From the NCBI RefSeq assembly GCF_013131805.1, contig NZ_JABJRC010000002.1, positions 434,001 to 498,000 on the forward strand: a DNA stretch of 64,000 nt, given 5' to 3'. Made by a program: the position numbers and the translations under genes. Under the pieces are notes generated by a model that was not told where the DNA came from, searched no databases, and saw nothing but the letters and a program-made list of their open reading frames with translations. Of the stretch, positions 36,422 through 45,079 are shown in pieces. The number at the start of each line of letters is the position of its first letter. Position 1 is the stretch's first letter. Origin of the DNA: Kribbella sandramycini. GTDB taxonomy: Bacteria > Actinomycetota > Actinomycetes > Propionibacteriales > Kribbellaceae.

Positions 36422-37995
36422 CCGCGTTCACCCCGTGGCCCGATGACCTCGCGGAGCGGTATCGCGCCGCCGGGTACTGGCGCGGTGAGCCGCTCGGTGA
36501 CCTGATCCGGCAGCATCCGTCCCGGCTCGCACTGGTGGTGGGCGAGAAGCTGCTGACCTACCGCCAGCTCGATCGCCGGGTCGACCGGCTCGCCGCCGGG
36601 CTGTCTGAGCTGGGCGTCGCATCCGGCGACCGCGTCGTCGTCCAGCTCGGCAACACCGCCGGGTTCGTCGAGCTGAGCTTCGCGCTCTTCCGGCTCGGCG
36701 CGCAGCCGATCTACGCGCTGCCCGCGCACCGCGAGCACGAGATCGGCTACCTGTGCGATGCGACCGAGGCGGTCGCGTACGCCGTACCGGACACGGTCGG
36801 CGGGTTCGACTACCGGGAGCTGGCTCGGCGGCTTACCGGGCGGGTCAAGCAGGTGCTCGTCGAGGGGGATGCCGAAGAGTTCGTCTCCCTTGCCGATGTG
36901 AGTGCCGAGCCGACCGAGCTGCCGCCGGTCGACCCGGCTGGGGTCGCCCTCTACTTGCTGTCGGGCGGCACCACGGGGACGCCGAAGCTGATCCCACGGA
37001 CGCATGACGACTATCTGTACAACGCTCGCGCCAGCGCGGAGGTGTGCGGACTCGACGCCGACTCGGTCTACCTGGCTGCGCTGCCGGCCGGGCACAACTT
37101 CCCGCTGGCCTGCCCAGGGATCCTCGGCACCTTCGCGGTCGGCGGCACCGTCGTGATGGCCGGCAGCCCGAGCGCCGACGAGGCGTATCGGCTGATCGAA
37201 CAGGAGCAGGTCACGCACACCGCCGTCGTACCGACCGTTGCCCTGCTGTGGGCCGAGGCTCGGGCCTGGCAGCCCGAGCGGCTGGACAGTCTCCAGTTGC
37301 TCCAAGTCGGTGGCGCCAAGCTGTCTGCCGACCAGGCGGCCCAGCTGCGTTCCGAACTGGGTGCCCCGCTCCAACAGGTCTTCGGGATGGCGGAAGGCTT
37401 GCTGAACTACACGCGGCTCGACGATCCGGCCGACCTCGTCGACCGTTGCCAAGGGCGTCCACTGTCGCTCGACGACGAGGTCCGCATCCTCGGTCCGGAT
37501 GGGCAGCCGGCCGACAGCGGTGAGCTCTACACCCGCGGTCCCTACACGATCCGCGGCTACTACAACGCTCCCGACCACAACCGGACCGCCTTTACCCCGG
37601 ACGGCTTCTACCGCTCCGGCGACCTGGTCCGCCGGCTTCCCTCCGGCCACCTGGTCGTCGAAGGCCGCGTCAAACAGGTCATCAACCGTGGCGGCGACAA
37701 GGTCTCCGCCGAGGAGGTCGAAGAGCACCTCCGCTCGCACCCCGCGATCCGCGACGTCGCCGTCATCGCCCTGCCGCACGATCTCCTCGGCGAACAGACC
37801 TGCGCCTGCGTCGTCGCCGACAACCCGCCATCGACCAAGGAGCTCGCCTTCTACCTCCGCTCCCGCGGCCTGGCCGCCTACAAAGCCCCCGACCGTGTGT
37901 TCCCGCTGTCCGCCCTCCCACTGACCCCGATCGGCAAGATCGACAAACGCCACCTGCTCACCCTCGCCACCGATCCGGAACCGCGCGATCCCTGA
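36418..37995 (+). CDS. Salicylate-AMP ligase (YbtE/MbtA/PchD family)
   Basis: Stand-alone aryl-acid adenylating enzyme of 525 residues that activates salicylate and loads it on the ArCP of NRPS1. Core motifs: LLSGGTTGTPKLIPRTH, FGMAEGLLNYTRLDD, and the C-terminal GGDKVSAEEVE with catalytic Lys near PIGKIDKR. Two specificity positions known from DhbE point to salicylate rather than 2,3-dihydroxybenzoate: the HNFPLACPG segment has Cys where DHB enzymes have Ser, and AEGLLNY has Leu where they have Val. Start is ATG at 36418, overlapping the previous stop. Last gene of the five-gene plus-strand series, converging on the GH99-like gene with 2 bases between. Confidence 0.95.
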   Translation: MTAFTPWPDDLAERYRAAGYWRGEPLGDLIRQHPSRLALVVGEKLLTYRQLDRRVDRLAAGLSELGVASGDRVVVQLGNTAGFVELSFALFRLGAQPIYALPAHREHEIGYLCDATEAVAYAVPDTVGGFDYRELARRLTGRVKQVLVEGDAEEFVSLADVSAEPTELPPVDPAGVALYLLSGGTTGTPKLIPRTHDDYLYNARASAEVCGLDADSVYLAALPAGHNFPLACPGILGTFAVGGTVVMAGSPSADEAYRLIEQEQVTHTAVVPTVALLWAEARAWQPERLDSLQLLQVGGAKLSADQAAQLRSELGAPLQQVFGMAEGLLNYTRLDDPADLVDRCQGRPLSLDDEVRILGPDGQPADSGELYTRGPYTIRGYYNAPDHNRTAFTPDGFYRSGDLVRRLPSGHLVVEGRVKQVINRGGDKVSAEEVEEHLRSHPAIRDVAVIALPHDLLGEQTCACVVADNPPSTKELAFYLRSRGLAAYKAPDRVFPLSALPLTPIGKIDKRHLLTLATDPEPRDP

Positions 37996-37997
37996 CG

Positions 37998-39131
37998 TCA
38001 GCTCGTGCGGCCGAACACCCGGCGGATCTGTTCGAGGTGGCCGTACCGGTACCTGGTGTCGGGCTCGAGATAGCTGCCCTCGGTCCATTCGTTCCACGCG
38101 TTGATCGTGACCAAGGGCAGCTTCCCGGCGTCCGCGAAGGCCCGCACCTGCTCGAGAGCACGCCCGAAGTGCTCGGGCGTCGGCGCGGAGATGGTGTTGG
38201 TGTGCGGGTAGCCGAGTTCGGGGTTGTAGCGGTCGGACTGGACGGTTCGCGGTGAGGGGTCCCAGCCGACGGTGACATTCGGGTAGTACGGCTTGTCGTA
38301 CTGGGTAGTGAGCGACTGCCAGCCGGCGGCGGCTTGCGCGGCGATCTCGGCGTACGGCGTCTGCAGGGTCGGCATCGCATGGTGGTGCACCCAGATGTAG
38401 GACGTGACACTGTCGAACCCGAGCTGGTTGACCAGCGCCGGCCCGTCGAGCGGGACGCCGTCGTCCGGAATGACCTGCTGATCCCGGGCGATCGCGTTCA
38501 GATGAATCTCGGGAAACCCGGCCGCGGCGGCCCGCACGCGCAACCCGTCGAGCGCGTCCCGGGCCTCGGCCACGCCGCCGAGCCCTTCGACCAAGGTGTC
38601 GAGTTCGTAGATCGACAGATAAGGCCGGCCGTCGATCCGCAGATACGCCGAATGGCCGAAGTAGGTGTCGACGATGTAGCCGGTGGCGGCCTCGAACTGC
38701 GCCCTGTCGACGAACCCGGACGCCAACTGGGTGACCGGCGTCGCGGCCTTCCACGGATGCAGGTTGCTCCAGTGGTGATTCGCCCACATCAACGCGAACT
38801 TCACGTCACTCGTGGCCGCGTTCGGCAGGAACGCTGCTTCGAGCGGACGCTGCAGGTACGGACGTCCGTCGTACCAGTACCAGTCGAACAAGAACGCATC
38901 CACTCCGTACTCGGCGGCCAGCGCCAGCTTCCCGCCCATCACCTCCGGATCCGCCTCATCCAGATACCCATCCAGCGGCACCCGAGGCTGCACATGCCCC
39001 TCGAACCGAGGCTCTCCCCGCCGCACCAGCTCCCACTCGGTCCACCCCCGCCCATGCCAGCCCTCGTTCCGCGGATCCACATGAAAGTTCGGAAAGTAGT
39101 AGGCGGCGATCGTGATCTCGTGGTTGCGCAC
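37998..39131 (-). CDS. GH99/WbsX-like protein
   Basis: Protein of 377 residues resembling the WbsX/glycosyl-hydrolase-99-like family: it opens with AAYYFPNFH, then GWTEWELV, DAFLFDWYWYDGRPYL and the C-terminal INAWNEWTEGSYLEPD, all hallmarks of the family. Members process or synthesise surface polysaccharide; many are next to glycosyltransferases, but none is here. I chose GTG at 39131 with CGAGGAG upstream; the longer open frame to 39,200 lacks an RBS. No signal peptide, so cytoplasmic. Probably outside the metallophore cluster, although it abuts it. Confidence 0.85.
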   Translation of the reverse strand: MRNHEITIAAYYFPNFHVDPRNEGWHGRGWTEWELVRRGEPRFEGHVQPRVPLDGYLDEADPEVMGGKLALAAEYGVDAFLFDWYWYDGRPYLQRPLEAAFLPNAATSDVKFALMWANHHWSNLHPWKAATPVTQLASGFVDRAQFEAATGYIVDTYFGHSAYLRIDGRPYLSIYELDTLVEGLGGVAEARDALDGLRVRAAAAGFPEIHLNAIARDQQVIPDDGVPLDGPALVNQLGFDSVTSYIWVHHHAMPTLQTPYAEIAAQAAAGWQSLTTQYDKPYYPNVTVGWDPSPRTVQSDRYNPELGYPHTNTISAPTPEHFGRALEQVRAFADAGKLPLVTINAWNEWTEGSYLEPDTRYRYGHLEQIRRVFGRTS

Positions 39132-39241
39132 GGAACAACTCCTCGTCAGGCACCGGCTGGATTCGACCCTAGGTGGTAAGAATCCCGTTTTCCACGCCAT
39201 TCCCCGATAGGTGCGCTACCAGCGCCCGTGAGGAGAAGGTG

Positions 39242-42200
39242 ATGATGGGACAGCCGAGACGCCGTCGTACGGCGCGCCTGCTCGTGGCGACCGTTCTGAT
39301 CGCAGGAGTGGCGTTCACCGGGTTACGCGGTCAGCCGGTCGATGCCGCTGAATCAGGCGGATTGTTCGACGTTCCGCAAGGATCCGGAGCAGTCACGCTG
39401 ATCACCGGTGACAAGGTGACGCTGACGGCGCACCCGGGTGCGAAGAACGGCGTGCGGATCGAGCCCGGGCCGGGACGCCGGCACATTCCGATCCGGACCG
39501 TCGGCAGCGGGGACGAGTTGCTGGTGCTGCCGGCCGACGCGGAGCGACTGGTTGGGCAGGGTGTTCTCGATCGGCGGCTGTTCGCGGTCAAGCGGCTGCT
39601 GGCCGATGGGTTCGGCGACGAGGGCTCGAAGCAGGTTCCGCTGATCGTGCAGCAGGCTGAGGCGAGCCGGAAGGCGACGTTCGGGGCACAAGTGAGCCGG
39701 GAGTTGCCGGCGTTACAAGCAGCCGCGATGACGGTGGCCAAGTCCCAGGCAGGGCAGACGTGGCGGGCATTGTCAGCCCCCGGCGCGGTCCGCAAAGTCT
39801 GGCTGGACGGCAAGGTGCGGACGGCACTGGACGAGTCGGTACCGCAGACCGGCGCGCCGGCGGCGTGGCGAGCCGGGTACACCGGTGAACGTGTCACGGT
39901 CGCCGTACTGGACACCGGCATCGACCAGACCCACCCGGACCTGAAGTCCGCCGTCCGCGAGAGCAAGGACTTCACCGGGACCCAGCCGGACGCCAAGGAC
40001 GACGTCGGACACGGCACACATGTCGCGAGCACCATCGCGGGTTCCGGCGCCGCGTCGAGCGGACGGCTGCGCGGAGTAGCTCCCGGGGTCGAACTGCTCA
40101 ACGGCAAGGTACTGGGAGCAGACGGCGGTAGCGAGTCGCAGATCATCGCCGGGATGGAGTGGGCGGCGGCCAGGGCGCGGGTGGTCAACATGAGCCTCGG
40201 GGGTGAACCCACCGACGGCACCGATCCGATGTCTGCTGCGGTCAACCGGCTCACGGTCCAGTACGGCGCTCTGTTCGTGATCGCGGCCGGCAACTTCGGC
40301 CCGGCAGGCGAAACAATCGGTACCCCGGCGTCGGCGGACGCGGCCCTCACGGTTGGCAGTGTGACGAAGCAGGGGGCGATGAGCGGTTTCTCCAGCCGCG
40401 GTCCGCGCATCGGCGACCACGCGGCCAAGCCGGACGTGGTTGCGCCCGGCTCAGGCATCGTCGCGGCCCGGGCGAAGGGCACTCCGGCCGGAGACGAGGA
40501 CCCGGTCGGTGACGACTACGCCCGGATGTCCGGGACCTCGATGGCCGCACCGCACGTGGCCGGTGTCGCCGCCTTGCTGGCCCAGAAGTACCCGCACTGG
40601 AAGGCGGCCGAGCTGAAGAACGCCTTGCGCAGCACGACCAAGCCGATCGAGGGTACGGCATTGGCCGAGCAGGGGACCGGACTGGTGGACGCCGAGCGGG
40701 CAATCAGCCAGCAGGTGTTCGCCGAGTCGGCGGCCGACTTCGGGACCATCCGCTGGCCGCACGAGCGGCCCGTCACCAGGACGGTTCGCTACCGGAACGA
40801 CAGCGCGACCGCGGTTGAGCTGACGCCGCGGATCAGTGGCAACGTCCCGGCCGGACTGGTTGAGCTGGGCGCGGCCAAGGTCGCCGTTCCGGCCGGAGGG
40901 GCAGCCGACCTGGTAGTCACCGTGCACCCGGACCGGTCGACGGGGCCGGGCTACCTGTCCGGCTGGATCGAAGCCACTGACGGTGCGGGGAATCGCGTCC
41001 GGACGTCGCTCGGTCTCGAAGTCGAACCGGAGAGCTACGACCTGACCGTTCGAGCCGTCGACCGGAACGGTGAACCCGTGATCCCGCACTTCATCGGCGT
41101 CTCCAGCCTGACCGGACCGGAGCTGATGATCCCGTCCGTGCCCGGTGCGGACGGCAATGTTTTTCGGGTCCGGCGCGGTCAGTACTGGGTCAGCTCGTTC
41201 GTGCCGACCGGGGTGGGCGACGAAACCCTCGTCACGCTGCCGAAGATCGATGTCAGCAGCAACGAAGTGGTGACCCTCGACGCCCGGCCGGGCCTGCCGG
41301 TCTCGATGACAGCGGTCGACGGGGGAGCGACGTCCACGACCTGGCGGGAGCTGTACCTGGTTCGCTCGCTGCAGGGCGGATCGGTCCAGTTCGGCACGTT
41401 CTGGGACGACCCCGCGGCCAAGGTCTTCGCCGTACCGTCCGCTGCCGTCACGGGGCAGCCGTTCGAGTTCGGCTACCTGGAGGGCCAGGACGCCGTCGGG
41501 AAGACCTACTTCCTCGCGTTCAACGATCAGCACCGGATTCCGGAGTCGCTGGCCCGCAAGGCTCGCGACCGGCAGTTGGCGCGGGTCGAGGACCGTTACG
41601 TCGCGCAGGGACACCCAGTGGAGGCGAGACGGTACGTCACCATGTGGAGCTCCATCAGCCCCTGGGGTGCGAGTTCGCACACCATGGTGAAGGCGCCAGG
41701 ACGCCGTACGGTCTTCTTCTCCGATGTCCCGGGCGTGACCTGGTCCAGCAGTATCGAGACGTTCGTGGACGGCGGGCTGGAGTCGGAAATCGAGACTCAC
41801 GCCGAGCGCTACCTGGCCGGCCGGACGTACGCCGAGGAGTTCAACGCGGCTCCGGTCCGGACCACCGTGCGGGCCGCGCATGTCGATCGTGGGCTGTTGC
41901 TGAACGTCCTCGGCGCGACGTCCACGATGAGGTATCCGCTCGCGTTCGACGATGCCGTTCCGGTCTTCGATCAGGCTTCGCTCACCCTGGACCGCAACCA
42001 CGGCGAGCAGACGATCACTGCTCCCCGGCTCGGTCTCCTCGGCTTCGAGGTGCCCCCGGAGCGTTCGCACTACACGCTTCGGGCGGAGGCGACCCGCCAG
42101 GCGGCGCATACCGAGCTGGCGACGCGGATCGACTGCACGTGGACCTTCGAGTCCGGCTACGACCCGCAACGAGAGGACGAATTGCTGCCGCTGCTGTCCG

Positions 42201-42505
42201 TCCGGGCGACCGCGCCGGTCGACGACAACAGCAGGGTTCGGGCGGGCCGTCCGCACGTCCTGCGAGGCACGATCGACGGGCCTGATTCGCCTGCTACGGA
42301 CGTCCGGGAGCTACGGGTCCGGGTCTCCTTCGACGACGGGACGACCTGGCAGCCGCTGCGGGTTCAGCGCGACGGCAGCGACTGGTGGGCCACGGTCACG
42401 CCACCGGCCGGTACGACGTTCGTCGCGCTGCACGCGGTCGCCCGCACCGGGGACGGTACCGCCGTGGACCAGACCGTCATCCGCTCGTACGGAGTCCGGC
42501 CGTGA
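39242..42505 (+). CDS. Secreted subtilisin-like (S8) serine protease
   Basis: Exported protease of 1087 residues. A basic N terminus (RRRRTARLL) and a hydrophobic stretch followed by VDAAES form a signal peptide; about 150 residues of propeptide-like sequence precede the S8 domain. Catalytic triad: Asp224 (VAVLDTGID), His257 (GHGTHVA) and Ser433 (GTSMAAPHVAG); the oxyanion region is ITAAGNFG-like (VIAAGNFGPAGE). About 550 residues of beta-rich C-terminal sequence of unknown fold follow. Start is ATG at 39242 after GGAGAAGG; the upstream in-frame extension from 39,173 is unlikely. Its stop overlaps the ECF sigma factor start (GTGA), an unusual coupling of a secreted protease to a sigma factor. 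Confidence 0.93.
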   Translation: MMGQPRRRRTARLLVATVLIAGVAFTGLRGQPVDAAESGGLFDVPQGSGAVTLITGDKVTLTAHPGAKNGVRIEPGPGRRHIPIRTVGSGDELLVLPADAERLVGQGVLDRRLFAVKRLLADGFGDEGSKQVPLIVQQAEASRKATFGAQVSRELPALQAAAMTVAKSQAGQTWRALSAPGAVRKVWLDGKVRTALDESVPQTGAPAAWRAGYTGERVTVAVLDTGIDQTHPDLKSAVRESKDFTGTQPDAKDDVGHGTHVASTIAGSGAASSGRLRGVAPGVELLNGKVLGADGGSESQIIAGMEWAAARARVVNMSLGGEPTDGTDPMSAAVNRLTVQYGALFVIAAGNFGPAGETIGTPASADAALTVGSVTKQGAMSGFSSRGPRIGDHAAKPDVVAPGSGIVAARAKGTPAGDEDPVGDDYARMSGTSMAAPHVAGVAALLAQKYPHWKAAELKNALRSTTKPIEGTALAEQGTGLVDAERAISQQVFAESAADFGTIRWPHERPVTRTVRYRNDSATAVELTPRISGNVPAGLVELGAAKVAVPAGGAADLVVTVHPDRSTGPGYLSGWIEATDGAGNRVRTSLGLEVEPESYDLTVRAVDRNGEPVIPHFIGVSSLTGPELMIPSVPGADGNVFRVRRGQYWVSSFVPTGVGDETLVTLPKIDVSSNEVVTLDARPGLPVSMTAVDGGATSTTWRELYLVRSLQGGSVQFGTFWDDPAAKVFAVPSAAVTGQPFEFGYLEGQDAVGKTYFLAFNDQHRIPESLARKARDRQLARVEDRYVAQGHPVEARRYVTMWSSISPWGASSHTMVKAPGRRTVFFSDVPGVTWSSSIETFVDGGLESEIETHAERYLAGRTYAEEFNAAPVRTTVRAAHVDRGLLLNVLGATSTMRYPLAFDDAVPVFDQASLTLDRNHGEQTITAPRLGLLGFEVPPERSHYTLRAEATRQAAHTELATRIDCTWTFESGYDPQREDELLPLLSVRATAPVDDNSRVRAGRPHVLRGTIDGPDSPATDVRELRVRVSFDDGTTWQPLRVQRDGSDWWATVTPPAGTTFVALHAVARTGDGTAVDQTVIRSYGVRP

Positions 42506-43119
42506 CAGTTCTCGCGACCGCTGTAAGAACCGGCGTCGAGCGACCATTACCCGACGAGACGGTGCCGATCCAGCGAAGGAGTGAGTGGTTGAATCCCGGC
42601 GACGAGCTCCGGTTCGCCGAGCTGTACGACGCGCACTACCCGAAGGTGCTGGCCTACCTGATCAGCAGGGCGGGCCGGCAGCTCGCGGAGGAGGCGGCGA
42701 GCGAGACCTTCGTGGTGGCCTGGCGGCGGTTCGGCGATCTGCCGCACGATCCGCTGCCCTGGCTGCTCGGAGTGGCCCGTAACGTCCTGCGGGACTCCCA
42801 CCGGGCGAGCGTCCGCTACGAGGCGGCGGTCGAGCAGTTCCAGCACTGGGCAGAGACGACCACCGGCGATGTTGCCGACGGCGTCGTCGATCGGTCCGAG
42901 GTCCTGCGAGCCGTCGCCGAACTGGCCGATCAGGATCGGGAGCTGCTCATCCTGACGGCGTGGCACGCGATGTCGGCGCGGGACGCGGCGCAGGTTCTCG
43001 GCTGCAGCCGGGCCACGTTCTTCGTCCGGCTGCACCGGGCCCGGCGCCGCCTCGCGGCGAAGCTGCTCGGCGCAAGCACCCACACCTCTGTCGTCGCCTC
43101 CGAAAGGACGCCGAAGTGA
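42502..43119 (+). CDS. ECF-type RNA polymerase sigma factor
   Basis: Group 4 sigma factor of 205 residues with region 2 (LRFAELYDAHYPKVLAYL, AEEAASETFVVAWRR) and region 4 helix-turn-helix (SARDAAQVLGCSRATFFVRL). The GTG at 42502 overlaps the protease stop and has GGAG seven bases before it; a TTG at 42589 with AAGGAG upstream would give a more typical 176-residue protein, so the start is uncertain. Directs transcription of an unknown regulon. No classical anti-sigma (zinc-finger) gene follows; the next coupled gene encodes a membrane-anchored CU044_5270-like protein that commonly follows such sigma genes and may fill that role. Confidence 0.9.
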   Translation: MTVLATAVRTGVERPLPDETVPIQRRSEWLNPGDELRFAELYDAHYPKVLAYLISRAGRQLAEEAASETFVVAWRRFGDLPHDPLPWLLGVARNVLRDSHRASVRYEAAVEQFQHWAETTTGDVADGVVDRSEVLRAVAELADQDRELLILTAWHAMSARDAAQVLGCSRATFFVRLHRARRRLAAKLLGASTHTSVVASERTPK

Positions 43120-44225
43120 AGCACCCGATCGACAGGCTGGTCGAGCAGTCGAGACCCGACGACTACACCCAACCGCCGGACGCCGATCGCCGTGACCGCG
43201 ACCTCGCCCGGGCCTTCGCCGTACCGGCCGGAACCGGTGCGCGACGGAGGCGATCCGTCCGCCCGGTCGCGTTCGTCGTGGCTGGGCTGGCGACCTGCTC
43301 CGTTGCGGCGGCCATTGCGATACCGCTCCTGAACAACCCGGGTTCGAGCAACCTGGAAGCAACCCCGACGACGCCCACCGCCAGTCCTCGAGCGGCCGCA
43401 GTCCGGTCGGTGCTCTTCGAGGCGGCGGCCGCGGCGGCCGGTACGACGGCGCCGAACTCGGCCAGGTATTGGCATCACAGCTCCTTGGACATCAGCGTCG
43501 AACGCGAAGCGGCCGGGCCGGCGTTGATCGAGCAACGCCGGACCGTCGACCTCTGGCTTCCTCGCGACGATGCCGGCGCCAGCTGGTCGATCAGCCAGTT
43601 CCAGGGCGCCCGCGCGCTGACCGGCGGCGGTGACCGCTGGCGGGTCGCGGTCGGAGCCCCATGCCCGAAGCCGGGCGCTGCCAAGCCCTGCTGGACGACC
43701 AAAGAGGTGACGAGCCGGGCCGGCGCGCCCGACAAGCAGCGGATCGAGACAGTCGCGAAGCCATTCGCAATCGGCAGCACCAACCTCTCCGTCGCCGAAC
43801 TCGGCCGCCTACCCGACAACCCTGCCGAGCTCAAAACCAAGCTCCTCGCCCTGTCCCAGCCCTCGCCCGGCGACCCGAATGCCACGCTGTTCGAGACGAC
43901 ATCCGCCCTGATCAACCGCTTGCCGACCACGCCCGCCGTCCGCGCAGCCGCCTTCCAGCTACTAGCCGGCATCCCAGGCGTGCAACTGCTGCCGAAGACC
44001 TCCGACGCACTCGGCCGCCCTGGCACAGCAGTAGCCCTGACCACCGACCACGGACCAGCCGGCGCCCACGAGACCCGCCTGATCTTCGACCCACAGTCCG
44101 GAAAACCACTCGCCTACGAGGCCCGCATCGTCCGCCCCGGCACCGCCTGGCCCGGCCTACCACCCGGAACCAGATACCTCGCCGAGCTCACCAAAACCAC
44201 CGGCTGGACCACCGCCACCCCCTGA
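43116..44225 (+). CDS. CU044_5270-like membrane-anchored protein
   Basis: Protein of 369 residues: cytoplasmic basic N terminus (about 1-48), one transmembrane segment (VAFVVAGLATCSVAAAIAIPLL), then an extracytoplasmic domain of about 290 residues. This layout, directly coupled to a sigma-factor gene, is typical of the actinobacterial CU044_5270 family. The GTG start at 43116 overlaps the sigma-factor stop (GTGA) and has AAAGGA upstream. It may act as an anti-sigma or signal-sensing partner; that is inferred from position and topology only. The gene is followed by a strong hairpin terminator. Confidence 0.8.
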   Translation: MKHPIDRLVEQSRPDDYTQPPDADRRDRDLARAFAVPAGTGARRRRSVRPVAFVVAGLATCSVAAAIAIPLLNNPGSSNLEATPTTPTASPRAAAVRSVLFEAAAAAAGTTAPNSARYWHHSSLDISVEREAAGPALIEQRRTVDLWLPRDDAGASWSISQFQGARALTGGGDRWRVAVGAPCPKPGAAKPCWTTKEVTSRAGAPDKQRIETVAKPFAIGSTNLSVAELGRLPDNPAELKTKLLALSQPSPGDPNATLFETTSALINRLPTTPAVRAAAFQLLAGIPGVQLLPKTSDALGRPGTAVALTTDHGPAGAHETRLIFDPQSGKPLAYEARIVRPGTAWPGLPPGTRYLAELTKTTGWTTATP

Positions 44226-44250
44226 GCTGACCGCACGCCCTGACCCGCCC

Positions 44251-44288
44251 GGAACCTGTCACCGCCACGACTGCCGGTGACAGGTTCC
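44251..44288 (+). terminator. Hairpin terminator after the protease-sigma operon
   Basis: A perfect 14-bp inverted repeat (GGAACCTGTCACCG and its complement) flanks a 10-base loop, starting 26 bases after the stop at 44225. There is no long T run, as is common for actinobacterial terminators. Confidence 0.75.
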
Positions 44289-44408
44289 GGCCATCAGGCG
44301 GTCTCAGCGATCAGCGGGCCTCAGTGTGGGTACTTGTTGCGGCCTGTACAGCTCTGATTTCCGCTGAGCCTGTTTCCGCTGTCCGACCGACCGATACGAG
44401 GCCGCAAG

Positions 44409-45050
44409 ATGCCGAAACGTCACCCGCTGATGATTGGGCGGGTGTGTTGGGTCTTGGCCCCGCTGTTGTACTTCGGGTTGCAGGTGTTCGTCGTCCGTGC
44501 CTGGCCGGTCCCTTACGAGTTCCTGCATCACACCGTCAGCGATCTCGGTTGGACGACGTGCACGGTCGAGCAGCGCCCCAGCGGCGTCCTCGCCTCCTGC
44601 TCGCCGCGGCACGCCTGGTTCAACCTCGGCGGGATCGTGGTCTGGCTCCTGGTCGCTGCCGGTGGACTCCTGCTCAGACCGCTGTACGGGGGTCCGACCA
44701 CTGCGCGCTGGATCGTCGCGCTCTGGCTGGTCGTGGCGGGTTTCGGCGTCGCGACCTGCCTGGTCCCCGGAGACGTCAACCTGATGGTGCACTCGCTGCT
44801 GGCTGTGCCGGTCTTCGTCGGGACGATCGCGTTGCTGTTCCTCAACGCGAGAGGGCTCCGCGGCAGCGTTCCGTGGGCTGCTCGTGCGGCGCTTGCCGCG
44901 GCGGTGGTGTCGCTGGTCGGTTTCGCGGGTCTGATCGCGGCCTTGACCGGGAGTGCTCCTGTCGGTCCGACCGAACGGCTCGCCGCCGAAACCAGCTACT
45001 TGTGGATCTTCCTCACCGGGCTCCTGCGCGCCGCGAGGACCTCGGGATAG
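44409..45050 (+). CDS. DUF998-family membrane protein
   Basis: Integral membrane protein of 213 residues with six hydrophobic segments, the first at WVLAPLLYFGLQVFVV. The motif HHTVSDLGWTTC in the first loop is characteristic of DUF998 proteins, whose function is unknown. ATG at 44409 is the only reasonable start. It lies after the terminator of the sigma operon; GGGTAC at 44328-44333 could belong to its promoter, but no matching -35 was found. Followed 29 bases later by the serine hydrolase gene. Confidence 0.85.
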   Translation: MPKRHPLMIGRVCWVLAPLLYFGLQVFVVRAWPVPYEFLHHTVSDLGWTTCTVEQRPSGVLASCSPRHAWFNLGGIVVWLLVAAGGLLLRPLYGGPTTARWIVALWLVVAGFGVATCLVPGDVNLMVHSLLAVPVFVGTIALLFLNARGLRGSVPWAARAALAAAVVSLVGFAGLIAALTGSAPVGPTERLAAETSYLWIFLTGLLRAARTSG

Positions 45051-45079
45051 TGCGACCAATTGGTTAGGAGATTGGCGAT

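Noticed and set aside
36418..37995. 2,3-dihydroxybenzoate-AMP ligase
   Set aside because: The pocket has the Cys and Leu that mark salicylate enzymes, and no DHB biosynthesis genes are present while a salicylate synthase is.
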